This document shows positions 1 through 10,520 of a stretch of 64,000 nt of DNA, in pieces. Source of the stretch: Odiellus spinosus (Eukaryota > Arthropoda > Arachnida > Opiliones > Phalangiidae); contig OY987230.1 in assembly GCA_963920705.1 (NCBI GenBank), forward strand, positions 10,999,320-11,063,319, written 5' to 3'. A model generated the notes under the pieces. That model was not told the origin of the DNA. It searched no databases and worked only from the letters and a program-made list of their open reading frames with translations. How positions within the stretch are numbered: position 1 is the first letter of the stretch; each line of letters opens with the position of its first letter. Made by a program: the position numbers and the translations under genes.

Positions 1-2756
1 ATCAAGAGAGAGGGGGCAGACCCGACAGAGGCAAGAGTTTCGTTTTCATCCGAGCGTGTGCTACTGACATTTCCTATATTAAAAAGCTAACACAATTTTT
101 CCCGCGGTCAAACTTATCATAAAAAATTATTACTTCAATACATGTTAAATTTTCTCATACCTCATTGAACCAATAATAATGGCAGGGCAAGATTCTTGGG
201 CGTGACGTAATTATTTCGGTTTCACGAACGCTGAGACACTTCATTGTTTTCTAAGGGAGGAACTCGGGTCGAATAAGATGTCAAGCTCTTGAGAAAAAAC
301 ATCTTTTTCTAAACTTTTCAAGTCATTATTGAACCAAATATAAAGGGAGTATGAAGTAAGTCATCAATACGTCGTATCTTTCTCTGCATAACTATGGGCA
401 GGCCACGAGGCATGGGCTATGTCCCCCTCAAAAATAAATTGATGTTTCGCTCCTAAATGGCCCAGTTTTCACCTTACATAAAACATGTCTCAATCAAAAT
501 CTCTTCTGGCCTGCATGATTAAGTGGTTTTATTTTAAAACGCTCTTAGATTAGCCGCAAATCATCTAATTTTGTATTTTTTTATCAGTTTAAGAAAAAGG
601 GAGTGTTTCCATATATATTTCAACGCACCTAATCGAATAGAAATAACATGTTCTTCATCTTTATTAACCCTTTCATTTCTATGTTTCCACGCTATTGTTA
701 TATAGAAATAATTGCAAGAAAATAAACTAGCCCTAGTTTTAATGCTTGGAGTTCGTGAGTTAAGCGTCTTCGACAAAATAATAATCGTAATCAAATATAT
801 TATCCGTTTGCTTATAAAAATTACTTTTTCATTCGATTTAACTAAAAATTAATATTCGTATCCGTTTTTATTCGAAACTGGGCCTTATCCTAGAAAATTA
901 TCACGATTTTATTTCGTATTGACAGTTCTAGTTTCTTCTAATCCAGGAAACTCGCCAAATTATACTACTCCTTAAAACTATTAGAATGGTTAATTTTCTT
1001 ATAAAAGCGCCAGACTTTAGGTTCGTTAAAGTCGATACTACTCTACTCAGAAACTCTTGGGTTAGATTAGACACTGATTTGCTATCGGCTTCGAATTGAA
1101 GCAAATTAAGGAAATTGGATTTTCGTTTAAGTGTCGCGTCGGATTTAAAACTCATCCCCGTCTCAGACGTCTAATTATTTTAAATGTTTCTTGGCAAAAT
1201 AAGAATTTGAAATTCTATTTAGATTGCAGAATTTATTTAGTTAACTTAAATTTGATTGGAAAAGTTATAAAAGACACGAAGTTCTTCAAACTAATCGAAT
1301 ATCATTTTATATTTATCCCTACTTTATTTTAATTCATCAGCTAGTAATTCAATTTGTTTTCTTAGATTTGTGTCTTACGATGGATGGGTTGGATACTTGG
1401 GTTAATTTAAGAACGAGATCTGGAGATGTCGGAGGGGATTTGAAATTTGGCATTTGGCATTTCAACAGCAAAAATTTTAGATTGAGATTTCCCTAGGCAC
1501 GAATTACGCAGCAAGCGATATTAGTTCTGTCATTGGCTACTTATGGGCGCAGGGCTTTTAGGGGCACATAACAAGCTGTTAGGGGGAACACAGATTTAAT
1601 TGGGCCAATAAACGAGGCCCCAATGAATGATGGATTCGTCTTAGATGTTGATAACAATGGCCCGTTTCGTTTTGGTCCCCTGAGCAGAGTTCGTACAACT
1701 TTTGCGAAACAGATTTCCCTGAACTTCCCATGTTTTTCCACAAATATTTCCCAGGAATTTCCAAGTCCAAGTTACCACCTAATATATTAAGATAAACCCA
1801 ACGAAAAACAAAAATTTGGTAACGTATAACGAGTCATTTAGACCAAATACGCCCAAAAATCAAATTACCCTGAATTTCATTAATATTTTGAAATTTCCCT
1901 GAATTTTTGCCTTAAATATATTTCCCTGTGATTTCCAGGTTTGTATAAACCATGATTCAAATCCGTTTAATTCGCCCATGACCATGCCCAACTTTGATCA
2001 GCTCCTCTGTGGCTTGTGAAGGTGATGGAGGAGCTGATCTTTGTTTGTAGCGAACCTAGAATAAGTCTAAATCGAGTGATATAACTACATCATCCCTATT
2101 CCCGCTATTTTAAAAACCGCCTACGTTTTGTAAAATTTTTAACTGGGCAAGTGGTCGAGTGTATCTTATTTCTTAGCGAGACTTCCAAACATTTTGTTTC
2201 TAATATTGCTACTCATAAAACCTACATTTGAAAGCCTGAAAGCACCTTATAACGCAGTGGGTTCAGTAAAAGGGGTCATTTATAACTACACTATTTCTTG
2301 CCGCGTCTTCGCAGACAGTTTTCCTTCATTATTTTTCTGTCATTGTTTCTGGGCGCGAGATGAGAAACTGAAATATTGTTTAGTAAGTGAAAAAGGGGTT
2401 AAGAACTAACACGAAGAGCGGCTGAGTCAAAGACGCGCTTTGGGAATAAACTCGGAAGGAAAAAAAGGAGCTAAGGGACAAGAGTTCCCAGAACATACCT
2501 TCCGCTCGAGTCATTCCGAGCAAAAAGCCAATTTAACGGCTGGCTGGACATTGGGAGGAAAAGGGAATTCCGGCTAGTCCAACCATTCTTTCAACTTCCG
2601 GAATTTTTATCCAGCTTCTTGGGGGATCATAAGGAAACACGACAAAAATCACTTGGACATTGTTAATTGGACTTAAAAAAAAGCAAGTTTTATCCCTCTA
2701 ACAAAATGCTAATTTTAAAAAAATATTTATAATGCCAATTAAAATTTAAGGGGCTA
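1..2756. other. Gene-free AT-rich stretch
   Basis: Only short open frames with no recognisable domain or splice-linked exon structure are seen on either strand. The segment around 1710-1960 holds degenerate copies of a dispersed 'ttccctgaattt' type repeat that recurs elsewhere in the window. No tRNA or rRNA was recognised. Confidence 0.6.
1996..2039. repeat. Perfect 12-bp stem-loop
   Basis: GATCAGCTCCTC at 1996-2007 is exactly reverse-complemented by GAGGAGCTGATC at 2028-2039, with a 20-base loop. It could be a hairpin or a small inverted-repeat remnant. No adjacent gene suggests a regulatory role. Confidence 0.6.
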
Positions 2757-2760
2757 TTAA

Positions 2761-3078
2761 AGGGAGAATGCAACCTAACAACAAGTGATTTTTTGTCGAT
2801 TCCTTATCGTTTAAATGGGGATAATCCACCTATAAAGAGTTTACAAAACAAATATTAAACTGGAAATAAATTTAAAACTTGATTTCTTCGTGTAGCAACA
2901 AATCGAACGCGATTGTAAGTCTCGTGGACATCTCGCGTGAACGACGGGCCTTTTCGGGTAAGTTTTAAATTTATTTCCAGTTTAATATTTGTTTTGTTAA
3001 CTTTTTATTGGTGGATTAAGTCTATTAAAAATATAAGGAATCGATAAAAATCACTTGTTATTAGGCTACATTCTCCCT
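2761..3078. mobile_element. Foldback MITE with TTAA target duplication
   Basis: The two arms are inverted copies of each other for well over 100 bp each. They begin AGGGAGAATGCAACC and end in the complement of AGGGAGAATGTAGCC. TTAA lies on both sides (2757-2760 and 3079-3082), as expected for piggyBac-type insertion. There is no coding capacity, so it is probably a non-autonomous element. Related copies or fragments start or end with the same AGGGAGAATGC motif near 12.9, 28.6, 36.0-36.3, 40.15, 55.6 and 62.05 kb. Confidence 0.75.
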
Positions 3079-3213
3079 TTAAGGACTGAATTATTACTCT
3101 TGATTGGAACTTCATTAGTGTGTTTTACTATTAAAGTCGAATAGTTCCTATAATTACATATTTTTATTTGTGAGCAACTAGAACCCGAACACCAACCAAC
3201 TCCCAGAAAGCAT

Positions 3214-6200
3214 TAGATGAAGAAAAATTATTTACTTCATGCGCAAGGACATCAGTAAATGTTGTTAATAAAATATATTTTCTAAAAGGGTTTGATTTTT
3301 CCAAGAACCCATACTATATCGCTGAAAACGCAATGTACATAATCTTGAAAATGGTTTCTACATTGCTAACCTTAACCGAATCATATCTATAATGAATAAT
3401 CTACCAGATTAATTCATTTCAATAGTTTAATAATAGAGCAAGTTGAAACCTTCTCTTACAGCGAGGCTGTCACGAATTTTTCATGAGTTCCAAATACGAG
3501 TTGAATAGCATTTTTGGAAAGATCGTTAAAAAACAATTCAAAATATACCTCGTAAGTCATAAAAAATTACAGGTAAACTAAAATCTAAGATTTCAAATTG
3601 CCCGTCTTTGAATTTTTGAAACATTCTCTTCAATATTACATCACAAAAGTCGCGTGGCTATTATTAAGCCTACATTTGATTCGTGATACTGTTTTCGTCA
3701 AAGTACGAAAATTAGGTTAAACTACGCCGGAAATAGGCGCTTGTCTCATAGCCGCGCCGCCATCTTTTTGAAGTAACAGGCGGCCAGACTATTTCGAATT
3801 TTATTTCCCACAAACCAAATTCATGTTGTTAGTCTGTCGCTCTCCCCACTAGAACAGATCGAAAAATTTCACATTACAAAAAGATGGCGGACCATCACGT
3901 GACAAAAGTTTTCCCCGCCAAAACTTTCGCCGAGGGTCTCTAGTCTTCCGGTTTTGGAAATCGACCAGGACTACTTTAATTTTGAAGTTTCTTAAAAACG
4001 AGACAATCCAAATCTTTAAGATACTAAGTATGGCTTTTTAATGGCATAAATAATTAAAATAATGTCAATAATTCTTTTTAGATATGTCACATCTTAACTT
4101 ATAAAAACTTCGAGTATACTGCTCTGACCCAAAGTGGACAGCACAGCTTGAATTTCCGTCACTACGTCTAACGTATATTCTCTAAAATCGGGCCATGTTA
4201 CGTTTTTAAAATCCCCTCTAAAGTCGCCTTCTTTTCTAGCTTTAGCAGACGACGTTGACCGTGACAAACTGTACAGTAACACTTTTTACAGTCAAATGTA
4301 CAGTAAAAGCTAGGCTGTGTGCATAATGGTAGAGCATTTTAATTGGGCAATTTTCAGAACAGATAAGTCCCACCTGTTCCCCCCTCCCCTTCCCTAGACC
4401 GACGACAATAATTGGATGGGCTCAAGGCACCCCAAGAGAGAGCCGCTGTAGCCCATTAAATCGACATAAAAAATACCCTTTAAGACTGGCAATGTAAACA
4501 CAATTTTCCAATCCTCAACATTGAAAAAAAGTCCCAAATTTTAATTTACCAAAGTAGGAAAATGCACTAATTAAAACCCCTTTCTATCGGTGTATTGGAA
4601 TAACTTGTAGATGCAATATTATATTGCTCTTCCCTTATGCACAAAGCCTAGCTTTGACTGCACAATTTGCTATGGCCAACATAAATCAAAGATAATCCTA
4701 TTAAGACTAGCAATGTAGAAACCATTTTCCAATCCCCACCACTGAAAAACAGTCACCAATTGAAATTAAAGGGACTATCTGCGACTGTGATTTAGTTAAG
4801 ACAATCAATGTAGAAACCATTTTTCAATCCCCAACAATTGAAAAAAAAAGGCAATAATTAATTGGAATTAACCAACGAAATAAATAGTACTAATTAAAAT
4901 CCCTTCCAGTGAATGGGTGCGTTGGAAAAAATATCGTCAAAGTGATTCGGCTAAAGATCAGCAATATAGAAACCATTTTTCAATCCCAACAATTGAAAAA
5001 CAGACAATAATTAATTGGAATTAATCAAAGTAATAAAAGGTATTAATTAAAACCCCTTCATATGAATGGGTGTGTTGGAAATATTATAATTGCAAATGTG
5101 ATTCGGTTAAGACCAACAATGTAGAAACCATTTTTCAATCCCCAACAATTGAAAAACAGCAACTAATTGGAATTTACCAAAGTAATAAATAGTACTAATT
5201 AAAACCCCTTCCTATGAATGTGCGTTGGAAAAATTATTGTCAATGTAATTCGGTTAGACCAGAAATGGATAAACCATTTTCCAATCTCTCCTAATTGAAA
5301 AATAGTCACTATTGTGAATTAACCAAAGTAAGAAACAGGACTAAATAAAACCCCTTTCTATAAAAAAGTTGTAATAATTGTTGTAGATGGGATTCGGTTA
5401 AAACTAGCAATGTAGAAACCATTTTCCAATCTCTCCTAATTGAAAAACAGTCACTTTTGTGAATTAACCAAAGTAGGAAATAGGACTAAATAAAACCCCT
5501 TTCTATGAAAAAGTTGTAATAATTGTTGTAGATGGATTCGGTTAAAACTAGCAATGTAGAAACCATTTTCCAATCTCTCCTAATTGAAAAGCAGTCACTT
5601 TTGTGAATTAACGAAAAATGTAAGAAATAGGACTAAATAAAACCCCTTTCTATGAAAAAGTTGTAATAATTGTTGTAGATGGATTCGGTTAAAACTAGCA
5701 ATGTAGAAACCATTTTCCAATCTCTCCAAATTGAAAAACAGTCACCATTGTGAATTAACCAAAGTAAGAAATAGGACTAAATAAAACCCCTTTCTATAAA
5801 AAAGTTGTAATAATTGTTGTAGATGGGATTCGGTTAAGACTAGCAATGTAGAAACCATTTTCCAATCTCTCCTAATTGAAAAACAGTCACTATTGTGAAT
5901 TAACCAAAGTAAGAAATAGGACTAAATAAAACCCCTTTCTATGAAAAAGTTGTAATAATTGTTGTAGATGGGATTCGGTTAAGACTAGCAATGTAGAAAC
6001 CATTTTTGAAACCCCAACAATGAAAAACAGTCATTAATTGGAATTAACTGAAGTAGTAAATAGGACTAATTAAACCTTTCTATGAATGGGTGCGTTGGAA
6101 TAATTGTTGTAGATTTTATTCTGTCATTTTTCAATCCCTACCATTGAAAAAGTCATTAATTGGAATAGCCAAAATAGGAAACAGGACTAATTAAAACTAT

Positions 6201-6416
6201 TTATACGAATGAGTCTGTTACAATAATTATTATAAATGCGATTCAGTTAAGAAACCATTCAATATTATTTGCATTGCGTTGTTAGCGATATAGTATATAT
6301 ATATTTATATATATATTCTACACAAGTTCTTGGAAGAATCAAATCCTTTTAAAAATATATTTTTATTAACAACAGTTAATGTTGTTGCGCATGAAGTAAA
6401 AAAATTTTCTTCATCT
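3214..6416. mobile_element. 3.2-kb inverted-repeat element enclosing a tandem array
   Basis: About 165 bp at 3214-3381 is matched in inverted orientation by about 175 bp at 6241-6416. Shared blocks include AGATGAAGAAAA, TTACTTCATGCGCAA, TTGTTAATAAAA, TTTGATT.TTCCAAGAAC and ACTATATCGCT. The inner end of the left arm, read in reverse complement, matches the start of the ~145-bp repeat unit that fills the right half. No transposase reading frame is visible. I infer a non-autonomous DNA element with subterminal repeats that expanded; the outer boundaries and any target duplication are unclear. Confidence 0.65.
4480..6235. repeat. ~145-bp tandem repeat array (about 12 copies)
   Basis: Each unit carries the landmarks GATTCGGTTAAGACTAGCAA, TGTAGAAACCATTTTCCAAT, ATTGAAAAACAGTCA, AATTAACCAAAGTA and AAAACCCCTTTCTATGAA. 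Unit starts at about 5531, 5678, 5822 and 5967 give periods of 144-147 bp. Units at 5250-6000 are most alike and the ends are more diverged, the usual picture of an array homogenised from the middle. It lies inside the 3214-6416 inverted-repeat element. Confidence 0.85.
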
Positions 6417-8040
6417 CACTTAGAACTAGAATTTAACTAGAGCACTCCAGTAGAAAAATCATTACGACGAAATTTAAAACGCGTTAATTCATATGTAAAA
6501 ATGTTAATTTGTTCATAGGGAGACAGCAAAGAGCCAAGGGGGAAAGAAAGCCTGACGTCATGAAACCCCCTTACCGAGAGAGCGCTTGCTGGGGCGAATA
6601 CTGTAACTGCTCATTAAGGGGGATGACACCGAGGTGAGAGATAGAAACCTCTGTCATATTAATATAACAATCAGAATTGTTTAGTATCAAAACAAGATGG
6701 TCACAAGTCAAGGCTTACGATTTGGCCTATTATTTTAACGTTTCAAATACTAGCTAGAATTAGTTAAAGAGTTCAAGATTATCTACCGTCATTTGTATGT
6801 GCATAATTGGAACCTTTTTCATCATTTAAATAGCTTTACAACTGTAATTCCCAGAAAGGGATTAAATACAAAATCTTTCCCATACCTAAATACAGAGAAT
6901 AGGTGGAATACTTAATTTACTTGCGTATTATTCACGATGAATGCACAAATAAATTAATTTTTAATTTTGGTTGAGATACAATATTTCAAATTATTAACTT
7001 TTCAATTTTCACCAAGTATCTCATTCAGGCTAAATGACGGAATCCCAACCCCGGATATAAGGTAAAGTAGCATGCACGTAAAGAACAACATTGTACCGTT
7101 GAAATATAACCAGTGCCGGTTTTTGCTACAGGGGCCCAAGCTCTAGGGGTTGGGATACCGTCATATCTCCTAATAAATGTTGAAATAATATTATAGTCTT
7201 AGGTATTTTTGCGAGAATTCTGTATACGTATCAAACGCCATACAATTTTTCATTCTGTTTCTTTTTCAACTTTATCGAATCCCACAACCAATCAGGAGTC
7301 ACCGCAAAAGCGCCCTTGGGGCCTTTCGAAATATCTTTATCCTTTCCCACATATAGAATATGAGTAGCTTTACTCATTTCATGCTCGTGTAACTCCTGAC
7401 CATCGAATCTATTACAATTTCTTGAGTTAAGGCTTCAAAGTAACATTTCAGTAATCTCTACTTTTCAATAACGCTTTAACGCTCCGCGGGGACAACACTC
7501 TAGTTTAAATTTATATCAGTATTGAGTTTGCGAAGAATGAAATCCAATTTTTAGTTTAAAGTCCCTAGAGATTGTATGTACAGAAAAAAAGGGTGGGAGT
7601 AACAAAGTCACTGTGAGAGAGCTTTAGGGGTTTAAAGCAGCAATCATAAGTAGGCTTAAAAAAAAAAAAAAAAAAAAAAAAATTGGAGGGAAATGCATTT
7701 TAGCCGGAATGAAGAAAAGTCAATAACTCATCCACAATCCCCATGGGCTAAAGGGCACATAATAAACTGCAATCAAGTCATACTTGGATGTTACCAGGGA
7801 CCAATGACAATCAATTACGATGATTGCCTGATGAATAACATTTTATTCCTTCAGTCAGATTACCGTTACCAAACTGGAGTACGTTCAGCTGATTCATGCA
7901 TCGATGCCAAAAAAAACGTTTAAGATTTTTCTTATAGCCATCGTAACAACAATGTCAGTTATAGGGATTTTTACACAACTTTACGCTAAAAAAAATATTC
8001 GATTGGCCAAGGCTTAAAATTAAACATGCTACCGCCTACC
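6417..8040. other. Gene-free stretch
   Basis: No exon or RNA gene was recognised. It contains a moderately GC-rich patch at 6520-6650, a ~22-base A run at 7660-7681 and an inverted-repeat pair listed separately. Confidence 0.5.
7035..7163. repeat. 18-bp inverted repeat pair, possible small MITE
   Basis: TGACGGAATCCCAACCCC at 7035-7052 is mirrored by GGGGTTGGGATACCGTCA at 7146-7163, 17 of 18 matching in reverse complement. The 129-bp span has no open frame. It resembles the ends of a very short non-autonomous element; no target duplication was established. Confidence 0.5.
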
Positions 8041-8797
8041 GGACTCGATTCGGGCCTTGTCAAATTAATCTATCACCAAGCTCGCTAATATGAGAGTCCA
8101 ATTAATAAACACAGTGTATTCGAGTTTGACGAGAAAAAAATTAAACGCAAAAACCTGTACAGTGAAAGGCTGGCAGTAGTAAATTATTAGACTTTTGATC
8201 CCCCATCCATCCGTAAGATCGGATGCAGATCACAACATTTTTTTATATGTAAAAAGCTGCGATAAGCACCCTGCCTTTGACAATTTTTTTGCGTCAAACG
8301 CAAATATGCCAAGTTGCCTCTCAATCTTCGGAAATTGAAATAATCTGTGAAGCTTGTCCACTTGACATCAGTTTTTCTTTTCATTACAACATACTTCCAT
8401 TGCATAACGAAAGAAATCGGCTTACCAATAAGTAAACAACCTCCAAGGACGTAAAGATGGTTCAAATTGGAAAATTACAACAGAATCTGACAAAAGAGAC
8501 AAAATGAAACAACCCAAATTCAACAAAATGCCTTTGGCCTACTATCGTTGAATTTCTGTTATTCAATTTGGTCTACTTGGAGTTGTGTTGGAATTTTCTA
8601 ATTTGGATAATTTTTGACCAAATAGATTTTTCATCATTGGGAAAAGGCTATTTCTTTCATTATGGGAGCACTCTGAAATGAAAAGTTAAACTAACGTCGC
8701 ATCCACTAAAAACAGCTAGGGTAAATTTTTCTAAGACAAAATATTAAATACGAAAGCTTGGTGCAAGATCAACTTGAAGAGGCCCAAGTCGGCTTGT
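8041..8797. mobile_element. Foldback repeat of the GACTCGATT family
   Basis: The ends are a GACTCGATTCGGGCC-like left terminus and an inverted GGCCCAAGTCGG right terminus. Inside, nested arms pair around 8360-8470 and 8580-8700, for example AAGAAATCGGCTTACC against its diverged complement. Clear relatives occur at 60371-60892, about 19.65-20.04 kb, 39.9-40.06 kb and 53.8-54.0 kb. A 92-codon open frame inside it is part of the repeat and is not called as a gene. Confidence 0.55.
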
Positions 8798-9026
8798 ATA
8801 TCTACCTTAATGCAAATAGACTGGTAGTTGCAATTCAACTTATTAAAATATAATAAGTGAGTTAGTTTTAGATTTAAAAACATCAAGGCAATATTTTTTA
8901 ATCATAACACCAGCGTGTTCCTTCCCCAAATGATCATCGCAATGTCAGACTGGAAATACGATAAGGCGTACAGTAACCATTCCGATTTTTCCGATAAGCA
9001 TTGTTGTCTATTGTGTGGCGGGAGTT

Positions 9027-9114
9027 TTGAAGAATAGGTCCCGGTGCCAAGGCTTAGCATAATAATACCATATGTAACCTAACCTAACCTATCCTACCGG
9101 GACCTATTCTTCAA
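9027..9114. repeat. 19-bp perfect hairpin around telomere-like CCTAA repeats
   Basis: TTGAAGAATAGGTCCCGGT at 9027-9045 is exactly complemented by 9096-9114. In the loop, 9075-9091 reads AACCTAACCTAACCTAT, a short run of the CCTAA/TTAGG unit typical of arthropod telomeres. A 91-codon open frame just downstream (9124-9399) has no recognisable domain. Confidence 0.6.
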
Positions 9115-9745
9115 TTTGGCCTTGTGTGGCCAGCTGAACATACCCCTAATCTACAATCCAAGCCATTTAAATTTATCCAAAAATTAAAGCCTGGCAGTGA
9201 TCATTTGATTAATGACAGACGTGATATTGAGGCCACATTTAAGGCCAGCCTAATCATTACGGTTCCAAAAATTACTTACAAGTGGCTTCACAAGAAGATT
9301 TTCAAGAACTACGCGACTCAATCATTAACTACTAAACATTACTTCCGAAATTTGCAAAAATCTGGCGAGATAAAACATTCATTTTCACGATCACGTTAGA
9401 TTGAAAAAGATTCACACGAAGAATGCCCAACTCCATCTTAAAACTAAGATGGCGGATAACCGTTAAACCGCGGCGCGGAATCCCGCTGATTTCATTCTTC
9501 TCGAAACTGGTATAGGAAGGGTCCGTTTATCCGGGTAGGGAAAAGGGAACTAAGAAAATATTCCCCTACTTAAAGAGTTAAACGGCGAAATTTTAATTAC
9601 TTAGGCGCCACAAACGGCAGATAAAATAACCTATAAGATATATACACCCATTTAGTGTCGATAGCCACCCAGTTTAGACGGTTGCGAGAGATTTTTTTCG
9701 AATTTCCTTACCCGAGTAAACGTACCCTTAGGGAAAAAGACACGG

Positions 9746-10081
9746 CCAATTTAGATCATCTCTTGGTAGGTGACAGCAAGGAGGATTAGACAAGGAGAAG
9801 AAATGTGGGGACGGCGCGGTTCCTACTGCGTCGGCCTAAACTCCCACTCTGGGAGAACGGGGGTAGAGACGTTTCGTGGTAAAATGTTGTCGCGTGGGTA
9901 AAACGAATCCTTTATGAGACGCGCTAGCTAGCGACCACGTGACAACAGTTTACCTCGAGAATTTCCTATCCCCCCTTTCCACCCGAGTGGGAGGTTGGCT
10001 CTTCTCTCTCTAACTCAACGCAGCCCCACATTTCTTCTCCTTGTCTAATCCTCCTTGGTGACAGGAGGTGATCTAAATTGG
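9746..10081. mobile_element. Foldback element with 33-bp perfect inner arms
   Basis: A 33-bp block at about 9778-9810, beginning AAGGAGGATTAGACAAGGAG, is exactly reverse-complemented at about 10024-10056. The outer ends CCAATTTAGATCATC and GATCTAAATTGG also pair. The interior is GC-richer than its surroundings and contains a further inverted pair (CTCCCACTC and GAGTGGGAG). No coding frame is seen. It lies just 3' of the LIG3 gene. Confidence 0.6.
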
Positions 10082-10520
10082 CATGGTTTGGTGAAGGAAG
10101 GAAACACGTGACCATATTCTAGATGATTTTTTAAGGCGAGAAATTTTAAAAGGTCAAAAAAGCGTGAAACTCGCAAAAGGTATAAAAATTTGATATTTTA
10201 AAAGGATACGCTATAAAATATCGACTCAAAATTTTATAATCCTTCACGGATTCGGGAATGTGAAGTTTTACGTCCGTGAAAACATCATGAAACATCTAAA
10301 ATTAAAAATATAAACCAACCAAAATTATTTCATCTATTTTCTAATTGAAAACAGTTTGAAGCTAGAAAAATAATAAGATTATTCTTAAAATTATATTTAC
10401 ATGTAAACACGAATTTTCTTTCCCTTTCTTCTTATCTGGGCTTTCTTTTTCGGAGAAATCCAATTTCTAAGTATATGGCATTACTTACTATATATTTTCC
10501 ACATTATAAATTAGAAAGTA

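Noticed and set aside
8187..8465. 92-codon minus-strand open frame
   Set aside because: It lies inside the foldback repeat 8041-8797 that recurs elsewhere. No domain, start context or splice partner supports a gene.
9124..9399. 91-codon plus-strand open frame beside the telomere-like hairpin
   Set aside because: No recognisable family, no promoter or intron context. Possible but unsupported.
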